Part shown: one piece after another, positions 45,101 through 59,100 of the stretch | Numbering within the stretch: position 1 is the stretch's first letter | Layout: each line of letters begins with the position of its first letter | NCBI RefSeq assembly: GCF_030936135.1 | Contig: NC_082597.1 | Coordinates: 48,553,095-48,617,094, forward strand | Direction of reading: 5' to 3' | Length of the DNA: 64,000 nucleotides | Source of the DNA: Gavia stellata | Lineage: Eukaryota > Chordata > Aves > Gaviiformes > Gaviidae | Translations under genes and position numbers: made by a program | Notes under the pieces: model-generated | Told to the model about the DNA's origin: nothing | The model's input: only the letters and a program-made list of their open reading frames with translations | Databases searched by the model: none

Positions 45101-48100
45101 GACCTTAGGATGGTTAAAATTAGACTACATAAATCTGGACCGTGAAGTAAAATTATACGAAAGACCTATGTTGTGTATCTCGGGCAAGTACACATAGGGT
45201 TAATAGCCCATTTCTACCTTTTCCATCTACAATCGATGCAGGTAGTCACCACGTGTGTGACACTACATGTATCTATATCTATATATAGATGGGGAAAAAT
45301 TAATGAAGTATTTTTACGCTCTTTGTAACATGCTCTCTTCTGTTGTCACTAAATTAAGAAAGGGGGGAGGAGGGGCAAACTGTGTAATAGTTTCTCCCTG
45401 TAACAGTAAGTTTAAAAGCGGTAAACGTTGTCCAAGAAGATGAAAAGTACTTGCCTTTCTGCAAGTCTCGCTCGGTAGCTTCCAAGGGTGATAGCTCATT
45501 TTCCCGAGGTGAAGACACAGTTCTTCTTGATTGGTGTTTGTGAGGGTACCGAATCCTGTAATACTCTCCTAAACATTCACGAGGAGGGGAAAAAAAAACC
45601 AACCAACGTTTACTATAGTGGCATCATTGCTGTTGAGGGAGGAGTGACTAATTTCATATTTACCAGATGTATAGCATATTTCCTTTATTGCTCTTTCCTC
45701 TTGAATGTCTTCAGCAGTCTTAGGCACCCGATTAGAAACATCTGTAGGAAATATTTTTAAAAGATTTTACTAGATAGCTATACAAAGACCTGCAACAATT
45801 CTTAATAATCAAAGACCATAGTGAATTTCATTTCGGTCACGATTTGGCTTTTTCTGACTGCAACCTCTGCTTCTGGACAGAAAAGTGATTCCTTAACAGT
45901 AGGTGTTTCCAAGTGCAATAAGAATTGCAGTTACAAGACATATTAAGAAGCAAATGCTTGTGGAATTAACATGATTCAGAAACATCTTCAGGACTCATTG
46001 TCAAAATAAGCCATCATTTACACCCAAAAGGAAATCTTCTGATTAAACCTGTCATCAGGGAGTGCTTGTGACGAAACCTCTGCCCAACGTTACTATCCTG
46101 TAATGTCTGCCGGCAGAGCTGGCATTACATCACTTTTTACATTGTTTAAATTAATGTGGCTTACTCAGCCTAAAACCGAGTTAGAAACCACGAACAGGCA
46201 GCCCTGCCCGCCAACCTGGAGGGCAGGGGGATGGTGCAAAGCAACTTGGGGCTGCCTGAGAACTAGCGGGGTAATTTGCGGAGTGAACGCGTGAGAGTAG
46301 GCCGTTCTCTCACTTTCCCTCGCTGGGAACGGGCAATTGGTTCCTTCCCTAGGAATCTCTCATCTCAAGGGAGATACAGTCACAGCTTAGAAGTACCTCC
46401 TAAGCTTGTAAACTTGTAGTTTTGTCCCCAAATTTTGAGAAATTTTGAAGGGTCTTTGGTGTCCATCTGAATTGTGGATCACATTTTAAACTCTATTAAA
46501 TGAAAAAGAGCTATGTGAATTAGCTGGAAACTATTTCAAAAACTTGTCAACAACTCGCTTCTAAAAATGTAATGGTTATTATAATAAATCGGTTGCGAAG
46601 TACATTGCAAGAGTCGAAAAAACCCATTCTAGTTCCTTGTAAAAGGAAGAAAAAAACTGTTTACAGTTCTCTTCCTCTTCATCGTCCTCTTCATCCTCTT
46701 CGCTGTTGACATTTATAATCAGTGGAGGGTGAATTGGTGGTAAAATATTCTGTCGCTTTCTGAATGATGCTTGACGAAGGGTTGGATGTAGAATCCCTTC
46801 TTGGACACCCTCTTGCAATGGGACATCTGCAGAAAAGAACATCAAATTTATTTTTTTTAAGGAGGGAACTAGAACATGAAATCCAGGTTCAGACCAGCAG
46901 GTATGGGTTTGAAATCATTATGGCGTTGAAGGAATCATTAAATAGACTGATTGTGCCTTTTAGGCAACACCTTCTGCGGAGGTTGGCAAACGAGCATCTT
47001 CCAACTACAGAAAGTATGAGAAAACAGAGAGATACTTACAACATAGGGAAACGTGTGATTAGTAATACCTGGGCTGAAGTGAGTAAATGAGTTTAGGACC
47101 CCACCTGTGAAAATATTTTAAACATGCTGAATAATAGGCAGGCCTGTATCACTCCCCATGGCATCGATTTTGAAGAATTTAGCAGTGCTAAGCAGAGGAT
47201 TACCCATTTTTAGCTTGTAGACATTTTTCTCTATCAACATTTTCTGAATCACAACTCTCTTTACTGAGTACAAACTGTAGATTTTGAGAAAGAAGATGAA
47301 GTTCCTGGACAGGCTGGATCGATGGGCTGAGGCCAACTGGATGAAGTTCAATAAGGCCAAGTGCCGGGTTCTACACTTTGGCCACAACAACCCCAGGCAA
47401 CGCTACAGGCTTGGGGAGGAGTGGCTGGAAAGCTCCCCCGCAGAAAAGGACCTGGGGGTGTTGATCGACACCCGGCTGAATATGAGCCAGCAGTGTGCCC
47501 AGGTGGCCAAGAAGGCCAATGGCATCCTGGCTTGTATCAGAAATGGTGTGGCCAGCAGGAGCAGGGAGGTGATCATGCCTCTGTACTCGGTGCTGGTGAG
47601 GCCGCACCTCGAATACTGTGTTCAGTTTTGGGCCCCTCACTACAAGAAAGACATTGAGGTGCTGGAGCGTGTCCAGAGAAGGGCGACGAAGCTGGTGAGG
47701 GGTCTGGAACACAAGTCTTATGAGGAGCGGCTGAGGGAGCTGGGGTTGTTCAGTCTGGAGAAGAGGAGGCTGAGGGGAGACCTTATCGCTCTCTACAACT
47801 ACCTGAAAGGGGGTTGCAGAGAGGTGGCTGTTGGTCTCTTCTCCCAAGTGACTAGTGACAGGACTAGAGGAAATGGCCTCAAGTTGCGCCAGGGGAGGTT
47901 CAGGCTGGATATTAGGAAAAAGTTCTTTACTGAGAGAGTAGTGAAACATTGGAATAGGCTGCCCAGGGAGGTGGTAGAGTCACCCTCCCTGGAGGTATTC
48001 AAGGAGCGTGTGGATGTGGCATTGTGGGATGTAGCTTGATGGACATGGTGCTGTGTGGTGTTGGGTGGGTTGTGGCTTGTTGTTGTTGTGTGGCGTGGTT

Positions 48101-50238
48101 TTGTTTTTTTTTTTTTTTTTTCTCGAGGTTGGACTCGATGATCTTACAGGTCTTTTCCAACCGTAGTGATTCTGTGATTCTGTGAAAATCATTTACGCTT
48201 AATTAGAAGGAAATCAGCAAAGATATTCTTTTCCTTAGGAATTTATATCTACCCACGACGTTTGCAGCAAAACTATTTCAGTACGGGGGTAGCATTTTCT
48301 GAGAGCCGGGAAATGCAACGGACTGAAAATTAAAATGATGAAAAATGGTGAGTCTATCTGTATTGTTCAAGCTGACCAATTTGCAACTCTAGGTACAATC
48401 AGGATTCTGTGCATTATATTGAAAATACTGAGGTTGGATATGTTTCCCAGCTTTAAAGAAAGAAGATGAAGCATGGGCATTTTCTCTTATTCCGGTTGTT
48501 ATGCTTGTGAATTTGTACGTATTGCAGTAACAAGGAAAAGGGTTGGGTCCATTTTCTCGTTCTGATTTTTGGACGCTGCTCTTTCTTACACAGGATGCCC
48601 TTGTCCATAGTGCCTCTTGGGCGGCGTCTCTGACTCACACCACACCCAAAAGCGTGCCTACGTGGTGTGTACGACAGCACTAGCTGCCAGGGGCCGGTGC
48701 TGTGGATGTGGGAACTGTACTAAAAGCGGTATGGGCACTCATAGAAACAGCACTCAAGTTCTTGCCTTGGTCCTGGGTGGCTAGTTAGGCTCAACATGCC
48801 CAGATATGAGAGGCTGCCTTTTCCGGGGGGAATTTCCGGAACACGAGGTGTTTGCTTCTGACTCGAGGGCTTGCTGGACTTCTCTTACGACACCTGTCCA
48901 CAGCTCTGGAGATAAGGCCCGTGAATCGGATGATATCTAGACAAGGGGTGTCTCACCCATGTAACATGTTGTGCTCTATCAACAGATACGGCTACTAGGG
49001 GCCCTACCAACCTCCTCCCCCCACCGCACACACTACTTTTCCTTTCTCTTAAATGATTTCCTGCCTACTAACCATTTTCACTACTAGAGAGATTTACTCT
49101 AGCAAATCCCCAAGTAAAGCAACGTTTTCACTCCATGGATCTTAGCAACCTAAACTGCCGTTTGTGACTTCATCTCTCATGTCACTCATAGGTAGGGAGA
49201 TCCGTAACGTGACAGCTAAGCAAATCCATACGGCGACCCTAGACAATTGCCAATGCAATTCCTTTCTTGGCCTCGAACTTGCTGGGATAGCAAATCAGAC
49301 CTGATGATTGATTTGCCGTGGTACATTTCTTGACCTTAATATATATTACGTCAGCACTGGAAGTAAGCCCTGGAGGGGCATTTTCGTGTCTTTACTCACT
49401 CTAACGAACAAATTGTTGAGAAAATACTTTTACTCACTGTTACTAGGTGGCAAAAAAAGTCCATTTATATTACGAGGCTTGCTATGATGGAAGGCGCAAT
49501 TGATCCTCGCACAGCCTGAGGGTTGTGTTTCCCAGAAGCAGGAGATGTTGCGGTACTTCTGCTGCAGGAGAAGACAGTTCTCAGACAGTGTAAATATCAC
49601 CATGAAAATGGACTAAATGGATTAATACACGGTGCACTGCAGTGAGCAGAGGACTAAGATTTTGTGGGACCACGCTCTGATATTTTAGAACGTTTGAGGT
49701 TATCTTTACCCTGAACAGATACACTCAGGTTTATATCCTGGATGTGAACGACATCCCAGCTGAGAGCTGTAAATGCCAGGTTGCCGGTTATTTCTCAGTG
49801 AGTTTCCCCCAATGCTGGAACGGATGCAATAACGAAGAGCCCTACAGCCAGCCCTGGATTTTCACCAGGTGGAATATAATTACTTCTTTGAAGAACAAAC
49901 CCATTTTGGAGGACGTTGTTTTAAATAACTGATTTTGCGCCATCTTTAACGTATGTGTTCCCTGAGTGCCTGAGCCTGAGTTCACCGGAGAAATTGTCTA
50001 TAGTTTAGATGATCATTAGCTCTTCACACGACTTCCGACCACCAGAGCCTTGATCTACAGATGCTGCCATGACCCAGGCAGAGTGGCATATCAGCTTCTA
50101 AGTTTACATAACAAGCCTCCCTTTCAACACGGATATATCAAGAAAATCAAGGATACAAACCACTCTAAAATCTACAGCAGTTACCTGTGCGTAGGGGGCA
50201 TGGAAATGGAAATAGCGGTCGTTCCCAACTGCGGCCAT
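42197..50238 (-). CDS. ZC3H11A-like gene, unit 4 copy
   Basis: The exons are 50185-50238 (start), 49438-49561 (finger 3; one silent CAA to CAG change), 46665-46826 (acidic), 43357-43446, 42843-42934 and 42197-42259. The acidic exon differs at four residues in a short stretch before ENILPP/QNILPP. The 90-bp and 92-bp exons each have a substitution that changes a residue. A 172-bp loss lies in the intron between these last two. CpG island at about 52,970-53,433. Confidence 0.6.
47308..48184 (+). mobile_element. CR1 LINE (CR1-B), unit 4
   Basis: It has the same insertion as unit 1, with a few substitutions (for example CTCTGTACTCGGTGCTGG and GGGAGACCTT) shared with unit 5. The reading frame is still open. 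Confidence 0.95.
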
Positions 50239-51781
50239 TTTCACCTCTCGTGCTTCTCCTCCACTCTCCTAATACTGGCAGAACATACACATGAAAACGT
50301 TAGAGCTGTCAACACTGAGGCAAATCGTAATCTTATCCTGAAAGCAGTAGCTTTCTTTCAAAAACTGGACTTTCAGAACCTTAGCTCTGGTGCTTTTTTC
50401 AAACAAAACCCCAACGGGCAGCGAAATATGCTTGGACGAAGGAGGCGGTACCTTCTCCAGGCTTGCTGAACCGACGAAGGCAGTTGCTAGCCGGTATAGA
50501 ATGTTACAGTTCCACGGTGGTACCTTCTCCAGGCTTGCTGAACCGACAAAGGCAGTTGCTAGCCGGTATAGAATGTTACAGTTCCACGGTTGCCAACCGC
50601 TCCTCCAGCTCGTGACATCAGCATGATGGCGCTCTGTGGCCTGTCCAGCTTGAACATCTTCCTTTACCTCCATTGCTTCAGCGTAAAGTAGGGGAAATCG
50701 GACCGTTGCAAAGAGTCTCCCATTCCGGTGTTTCCTTAACGTAAAACGGAACAAACCCGTTTGGCGGGGCTTAAATAATACCCAACTTCTTGCCGTAGGA
50801 ACTGCGGTCTTAGAAACAGATCTTTGACACCACAAAGACAAACCTTATTCTCTGACTATTTTTTAACCACCATCCCTGTGCCCAGTGTTTTTCTGACTCT
50901 ACCTCTTTCTTTGGATGGAGAAACTTGCTGCTTCCTGTTAGTACACTGTTAGCTGTTAACTGCTTACAGTGTTGGGGTTCATTGCTTTTTCTGGCTTCCA
51001 TGACGTCCACGGCCACAGCTCAAGCAGAAAGAACAGCGTACGCTTGTGTCCCTAATTAACGCCTCTGTTCTCATTCAGGTCCTAGGCTGCCTCGGAACAC
51101 AAAGTATCGAGGGGGGGGAAATGAAGTTTCAGTCCTGGAAAATGGTGAGGCATACTGGTATCGCCAGGACATGGGGTCAGATTTACAACACTGAGTGACA
51201 TCAGTGACTTGGAGACGAACACTTCAGGTGCCAGTGACTCCGTGGGCACAAATGGTAGAAGGCTGGCTCAGCGGTGGTTACACCCAAGCCGGGGGAGAAG
51301 TACGAAGACACTGAAACGACTGGAAGTCGTCTGGTCTCTCTAGGAGCCTACCAATTTGCTTGTAACTCGGGTATCAGCGGATGGCCCGAAGACTAACCGG
51401 AAAGGAAAATACCGCATGCCTGACCACTGGGACTTTGCCACTGGAATAAAGTGATTTCTACAGGAATGACCTCACCTAAGTACAGAACGAAACTGCTCAC
51501 TGGCAGCAAGGTGGGCAGTACTGGCGAGAGCTGTGAACAGAGAAGCGATGGGAAAAGGCTCCCACAGTTCTGCAAGCCCTACAACTGACTGGGGCACACA
51601 GGGGAAGGGAAGTTCAGAGAAGCAGACGAGGGCCGTGAGTAATGAACTCTCAGTGGGCAGGAGCCGCCTTTGGAAGAAAGTGTTACCACTGCCAAGAGCT
51701 ACCCAAACAGGGGCGCTCTGCAGCTGTATAGCTGTGCCTAAATGAGGCACAGAAGCAGCTACGGCCAGGAGGAATTAATTC

Positions 51782-52864
51782 TGTACTGGGTTTGCGTGGC
51801 CGGGTTTTGGTAGCGGGGGGGGGGCTGGAGGGGCGGCCTCTGTGAGAAGCTGCTGGAGAGCTTCTATCCCATGTCCGATAGAGCCAATGCCAGCCGGCTC
51901 CAAGGCGGACCCGCCGCCGGCCAAGGCTGAGCCCCTCAGCGACGGTGGTAGTGCCTCTGCGATAACATGTTTAAGAAGGGGGAGAAACTGCTGGGCAACA
52001 GCAGCCGGAGAGGGGAGCGAGAATATGTGAGAGGAACAGCTCTGCAGACGCCAAGCTCAGTGAAGGAGGAGGGGGAGGAGGTGCTCCAGCGCCGCAGCAG
52101 AGATTCCCCTGCAGCCCGTGATGAAGACCATGGTGAGGCAGGCTGTCCCCCCGCAGCCCATGGAGGTCCACGGTGGAGCAGGTATCCACCTGCAGCCCGT
52201 GGAGGACCCCACGCCAGAGCAGGTGGATGCCCGAAGGAGGCTGCGACCCCGTGGGAAGCCCGTGCTGGAGCAGGCTCCCGGCAGGACCTGCGGCCCCGTG
52301 GAGAGAGGAGCCCACGCTGGAGCAGGTTTGCTGGCAGGACTTGTGACCCCACGGGGGACTCATGCTGGAGCAGTTCGTGAAGAACTGCAGCCCGTGGGAA
52401 GGGCCCACGCTGGAGAAGTTCGTGGAGCACTGTCTCCCGTGGGAGGGACCCCAGGCCGGAGCCGGGGAAGAGTGTGAGGAGGAAGGAGCGGCAGAGACAA
52501 GGTGTGATGAACTGAGCGCAACCCCCATTCCCCGTCCCCCTGCGCCGCTCGGCGGGGGGGAGGCAGAGGAAAATCAGGAGTGAAGCTGAGCCCGGGAAGA
52601 AGAGAGGGGTGGGGGGAAGGTGTTCCGAGATTTCGTTTTTCTCGCTCATAACCCTACTCGGATGTGCTTGGTAACAGATTCATTTCCCCGAGCCGAGTGT
52701 GTTTTGCCGGTGACGGTAACGGGTGCGTGATCTCTCCCTGTCCTTATCTCGACCCAGGAGCCTTTCGTTGTGTTTTCCCGCCCCTGCCCCTGCCCGGCTG
52801 AGGAGGGGAGCGATAGAGCGGCCTCGGTGGGCACCTGGCGTCCAGCCAGGGTCAAGGCAGCACA
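51782..52864 (+). mobile_element. Solo LTR (fossil), unit 4
   Basis: It is full-length and at the same position as in units 1 and 2, with the same ends. Units 5 and 6 have no LTR in this window because that segment is missing. Confidence 0.75.
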
Positions 52865-52969
52865 CGTTCAAAGGCTGTACAGCGAGGCAGAGAGCCTGGG
52901 TAACGGCAGGAGGCAGCTGTCCCGGCGGAGGCAGAATGAGACCCAGCGAGGTCCCCACAGCCTGGGGCC

Positions 52970-53433
52970 AGGGCATCCATGCCCCAGGCCCGGGCGTGCG
53001 GCACCCCGGGAAGCAGAAAAGGCAGCCTGAGGAAAGGCTGCCAGGCCAGGGGAACGGCACCGCCAACGGCGAAGGGCCGCGGCCACCTCAGCCCGGCGCC
53101 GAGCACAGCCGGGGCGGGGCGGGGCGGGGCGGGGCGGCCCTGCCAGGGCGGGGGCCGCCGCTGTGGGAAGCGGAGGTGCCCCAGGCCCGCGGCCGGGCTG
53201 GGCGGCGGAGCGCGGCGGAGCCACCGCCCCGCTGAGGGCTGCTGGAGAGAGGCGCCCGCGCCCCGCCCCGCCCCGCCCCGCCCCGCCGTCCCCGCCGCCC
53301 AGGTGCGTCGCGGCGCTCCTGGCGGGCGGGAGGCGACGGACTCCATTTCCCGACGCGCCCCGCGGCCGCGGGGCGGCGCAGGCGCAGTTCCGGCTCGGCG
53401 CTGGGCCGGCGGCGGGAGCCTTGGGCTGGAAGC
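52970..53433 (-). promoter_or_regulatory. CpG-island promoter, unit 4
   Basis: It is the same block with the unit-3-like GGGCCGCGGCCACCTC variant and the unit-2-like doubled CCCTGC. One substitution lies in GGCGGAGCGCGGCGG. Confidence 0.6.
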
Positions 53434-54537
53434 CGTGTAGTTGATATGCAAAGTCGTCTCTAAGTGCTAAGTTCTTCTAGATTTCACTCTCTAAAATACA
53501 TGAAGTATGGTTTAAGTGAACATGCCAATCGAGGAACTGTTCCAGTTTTAAAGTTTCCTATCCGTAAAGCTTCCTTGCACACTAGAACTTGTATAATAAA
53601 GGGCGTCTGATTTCCGTGGGGAGGATTAAAAGAAGCATGGAGGTTGGGAGGAAACGAGAAGACTGTGGTTCGTTGCACCACTGCGGCTCTTGCCTCTACC
53701 TGAAATTGTAAGGAAACTTTGTATTAAACTAGGCGAGACTCTACAGCTAGATTTTTACATTCATCCGCAGTAGTTAATTGAGGACTTTAAATAGTGTCTT
53801 TGGATATAAAATTTCCCTGGTGGCAAATGAGAATTCGTACCTTTCCTTTTATGTAGTTGATTCTGCTGGTTTTATCCCTCTGGAAACTCCAGGGCCACCC
53901 TATCCGTGGGCCAGGCTGGATGGACAACCCAACAAGCAGGCTGCAAAAAGGTTTAAACGATTCTAGTATCTCAGGACTTATTTTCACGTCGTGTTAGTTT
54001 AAAGCAGCGGGGGGGGTCTGTCATGCAGCGAGTGTGTGAAAGCACAGAAATGCAATCTTTAGGGCCTCGCTGCATGAAGTGTTGAATATCCTCAGTAGCC
54101 TTTGACTCCGCTCTGGGGCCCTAATGACAGAGACAACCAGGCAGAAGGGGATGAAGTAGTCTAACAGGGGATGCACCTGTGATCTGGAAAACAGGCATGT
54201 ATTTTTATTACTTTCGTGGACCTTGGTGCCTTTGAAGCTGTGGAAGGGAGCGGTAAGGTCTCCCCTCAGCCTCCTTTTCTCCAGGCTAAAGAACCCCCGT
54301 TCCCTGAGCCCCAGCACGGCACAGCACAGCCTGCGCCTGCACAGGCTCGCTGTGTTGTGGATCGGTCACTCCTCCATGCACAGGGCGCTGCCGGTTATGG
54401 GGTCGGGGGTGGGAATGGGAGAGAGGAAGATGCTTTGTTGATCTGAGGTGCAGAGGTTTCTGCAAATAACTTCAAAGTTGAACGATGAGTTCAAAAAAGG
54501 CATACTTCATGCTTGTCAAGCCAACGTAGTCAAAGCT

Positions 54538-55934
54538 CACAGAATCACAGAATGATAGGGGTTGGGAGGGACCTCTGGAGATCATCTAGTCCAACCCCCC
54601 CGCCAGGGCAGGTTCACAGGTTCATTCCAGATTGCACAGGAATGCGTCCAGGCGAGTTCTGAATATCTCCAGAGAAGGAGACTCCACAACCTCTCTGGGC
54701 AGCTTGTGCCAGTGCTCTGCCACCCTCAAAGTAAAGAAGTTCCTCCTCATGTTTAGATGGAACTTCCTGTGATGAAGTTTGTGCCCGTTACCTCTCGTCC
54801 TGTCGCTGGGCACCACGGAAAAAAGACTGGCCCCATCCTCCTGGCACCCACCCCTTAAGTATTTATCAGCATTAATAAGATCCCCCCTCAGTCTTCTCTT
54901 CTCCAGACTAAAAAGACCCAAGTCCCTCAGCCTTTCCTCATAAGAAAGATGTTCCAGTCCCCTAATCATCTTCGCAGCCCTTTGCTGTACCCTCCCCAGC
55001 AGTTCCCTGTCCTTCTTGAACTGGGGAGCCCAGAACTGGACACAGTACTCCAGGTGCGGCCTCACCAGGGCAGGGCAGAGCAGAGTGGGAGGATAACCTC
55101 CTTCGGCCTGCTAGCCACACTCTTCTTGATGCACCCCAGGATGCCGTTGGCCTTCTTGGCCACAAGGGCACATTGCTGGCTCATGGTCATCCCGTTGTCC
55201 CTCAGGACTCCCAGGTCCCTTTCCACAGAGCTGCTCTCCAGCAGGTCAGCCCCTGACCTGTACTGATGCATGGGGTTATTCCGCCCCAGGTGCAGTACCC
55301 TACACTTGCCTTTGTTGAATTTCATGAGGTTCCTCTCTGCCCAACTCTCCAGCCCGTCCAGGTCACGCTGAATGGCAGCGCAGCCTTCCGGTGTGTCAGC
55401 CACTCCTCCCAGTTTCCTGGCTCTTCCTTCTTGCCCTTTTTGAAGACTGGAGTGACATGGGCTTTCCTCCAGTCCTCAGGCACCTCACCTCACCTGTTCT
55501 CCAGGACCTTTCAGAGATGATGGAGAGTGGCCCAGCAATGACTTCTGCCAGCTCCCTCAGCGCTCGCGGGTGCATCCCATCAGGACCCATGGACTTGTGG
55601 GTGTCCGGTTTACTTAACTGGTCTCTAACTTGATCCTCCTCAACCAAGGGGAAGTCTTCCTTCTTCCAGACTTTCTCTGTTACCTGCAAAGTCTGGGACT
55701 CCTGAGGGCTGGCCGGAGCAGTGAAGACTGAAGCCAAGAAGGCATTCAGTAACTCTGCCTTCTCTGCATCGTCTGTCACCACGGCACCTGTCTCATTCAA
55801 CAGCGGGCCCACATTTTCTCTAGTTTTCCTTTTGCCTCCAATGCACTTGAAGTAACCCTTCCTGTTGACCTTGACATCCCTTGCCAGGTTTAATTCACAG
55901 GAGGCCTTGGCCTTCCTCGTTTCATCAGCTCAGC
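54538..55934 (-). mobile_element. CR1 LINE (CR1-A), unit 5
   Basis: It is the full-length form of CR1-A with the unit-4-like variants in its 3' half. Confidence 0.95.
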
Positions 55935-56193
55935 GGAATTTATTTGAACTGATGACAGTCCTCTTACAAGCAAGGGAAATAATGTCTCTAAAATATAATA
56001 ATACATCTTTGTTTTTATTAGCTACGTTTATTGTACCTTTATAATATACAAACAACTATTTTTAAACACAAATTTCCATACAAACAACTACTTTTAAACA
56101 CAAATTTCCATACAAACAACTACTTTTAAACACAAATTTACATTTTGGTCAGTTTCTAAACGTTAACAGTGTTCTTCCTCCCTCTTACTCGCT

Positions 56194-59100
56194 TCATCTC
56201 TTTCTCCTCTCTACGTAACCTTCTCCTTTTCTCCTCACTTCCATGTCTTCTCGGCTCTGTTGTCAAAATAGATGTACAGAACATTTTGTGCATAATTTAT
56301 CAGAGTAAAACTCTGTGCTCTTTCAGAAACATTTTAAGAGACACAAGATGGAGGTTCTAATCTCTGCTTTCAAGTCAGCTGTAAAATGTATTAATGGTCC
56401 TAAGGGCATCGTGTGCATGTTTCGTAGCCTGAGTCCCCTTACGAATTTGGACCTCGGCTGATCATCGTTCAGCTGTTGCAGATGCTTCCCGAGCAAGCAA
56501 GCAGAGAGAGAAATAGATCACACTCCTGTAGTCTCTACTGTGCTTTGTCCAGTGCCACAAGCCAAAACACGCTTCTTGTAGCTCCTCACTTTAAAGGCAG
56601 GTACAGAGTTTGCTTTCATAGCGGTAATACTGTGACAAATTAGATAGTCAGACAGGCAAAATTACATGTCCGCAAACAAACAAAACCATTAACTGCTCTT
56701 TCAGACTACTCGGCGTTGCTTAGAATCTTGCGGGTTTTGGTTGGGCAAGTTTTCAGAGCCATTTCACGTTTTCTAGGTGGGGAGAGACATGTCACTTTTA
56801 CTGACAAGACGGAATCGTAAAAATTTCTATCAAACAGTTACCTGAATGGTTGTTTGAAACTTAGAGAACGTTTTTGCTCGTGGATTTCTTTTCCTCCAAG
56901 TTGGTGCATTGTAAGATCCTGAAGTATATTTGTCTATAGAAAAAACATATACATTGTTTCTTAATATCAGGGGCAGTTTGAGGGAAGACTCCCTTAGCCT
57001 GATAACGTGAATTAAGTATCGCGTTAGCTGAAGTATCAATGAATGGTCCAGGTGACTCACGCATCACCTCGGAAATACAAGTTAGGGTTAAATACAGACT
57101 CCCTCTCTGGCACTTTAAACATCATTTGTAACCTTGCAGCGTTTCCGTCAGGCTCGCAGGATCTTCCAATGAGGCGATTCTGCCACGGACATCCTTGCCT
57201 TGAACAAAGTGAATGTTCCTGTGTTGAAAATCTTCCCAAAGGCATCAATTGCTTTTAGATTAAACGAACCCATAGTCCAATCTCCTGTTCTATCTCTGCT
57301 TGTGAAAGCACTAGATGCAAGGCAGTATGGTGTTTTTGTGCTAGGCAGTTGATTTTGCATCAGAGTATGCTGCCTAATGACTAACCATTTTCTGTAAAAT
57401 CTGGTTCAACGTCATTGTTATTAACACTCTGGCTTTCTGTTAATTCCAGCTTAATTCCATTAATTCACATTCTTAATTCCACAAGAAGCCTAAAATCTTC
57501 AGTTTATACACAAGATGTAAGAATTACCGTAGTTTTCCCTTTGGGTCCAAACTCTTCTGTTTGTGTCAAGCTGATTCTTTTGTTTGGAGCATTTCCCACC
57601 ATATGGCTCAGGTTCTGCTGAAAAGAAAGGTAGCGAAAATGGTAAAGGTCGTTCTTCTGAAAATTAGGAAATACGTAATAATTAAGTCCCTTTCACATTG
57701 GAATACTTGGATGCAATTGGTCCTTTTTCCCAAGGTAGTGCCTCGTGTCTTTTCCCTTCAACAAATGTGTTCCTCTGCGCCACAGAGCAGTCACCTCCTA
57801 CAGGAAAGGAGTCTCACAAAGTTACCTGTACTCAAGAGCACCCTGAGAAATGTGAACAGTGCACAGAGCCTGCTCTTCTTATAATTACATTAAGTTTTTA
57901 ACTGAAATGAATACAAAAATGCAAAGAATACAGTGAAACCAAACAGCTGATTCATTAAGGCTCACAAAAAATTAGAGACACAGTCCATTTAAAAAGCTTT
58001 AAATACAGAGGGGTATGAACGGAGGTTCAATTATGGAATTGTTTCTCAGTGGTAACTGTTTCTTACTGAGAGTAAAGAACACCTACAAGAAAGATACAAT
58101 TTGTGCATAAAGGTGGGAGGAAAAGAAGTAGCATGTGAGATACATTTGTACTGTGCAATACAGTTCTGGAGCTAGAAGATGCGTGCCAGTTTGCTCAAAG
58201 CTAGAGCAAGCATCCCTAACGTGGTACTGCATTATTTTGCATTGACAAACCAAGGGGAAAAAAGACGACTACAACAATTACGGCTGTTTTTACCACTAAT
58301 AAATGTTTATGAAGAAAAAGGATTAAATACCACTAAGTATTAAGTACATGCAAGGAGAACGGGGCATTCTTCCACCTTGATGACATGATTCTATACTGAA
58401 CTCAATGGGGCAAAACACTGTGTCTTCTTTAAGATCAAGCGAGTGTGTGCAGAGGGGTCAGCTCCCTTACACAAGATGCAGGACTGCAGCTTTAATATTT
58501 CTCTGTATGATAACTGAAAAATACAAAGCCTTTTCATCTGAACTAGGGATAGTCTCACAAACATAACGGTTCTGAAAGCATTTTAACTTGTACGCATTTC
58601 TACGCTTGCGTTTTTGCATCATCCTACTCAAATCTGTTTTACATAATTATCAAGATTTTATCCCTAAGATTTACACAAAATAAGCAACAGTATTGTTTTT
58701 TTAGTAAAAGTAGCAGGTCATATTTCTGCTTGGCAGTTTTTGATGACTGATCTACTGACTACTCTGGTGTCTTGTTATAGTAAGAACCTAACTCTCTGCT
58801 AAAATGGAATTACGTTATTACTTATTCACTAAAAAAACTACTACAGATTTTTTTCAGTCATGCCACTTGGCCAGGAATGAAGGAGAAGCATAATAAGGGA
58901 GGTAAATATTTATTAATTTGTATTTCTTTCACCTTAATTATGTTGGATAAAGCCCAACATTTGAAACAAAATGGAACTCTCTCGTTCTTACCTTTCAGAA
59001 AACACTTAAAGGGGATATTTATTTACTCTAAATTTAGTTCTAGAAAAGTTTGATGTGTCGCTACATTTCGTCATCTGGACACCCAAGAGAGCCAGCAGAG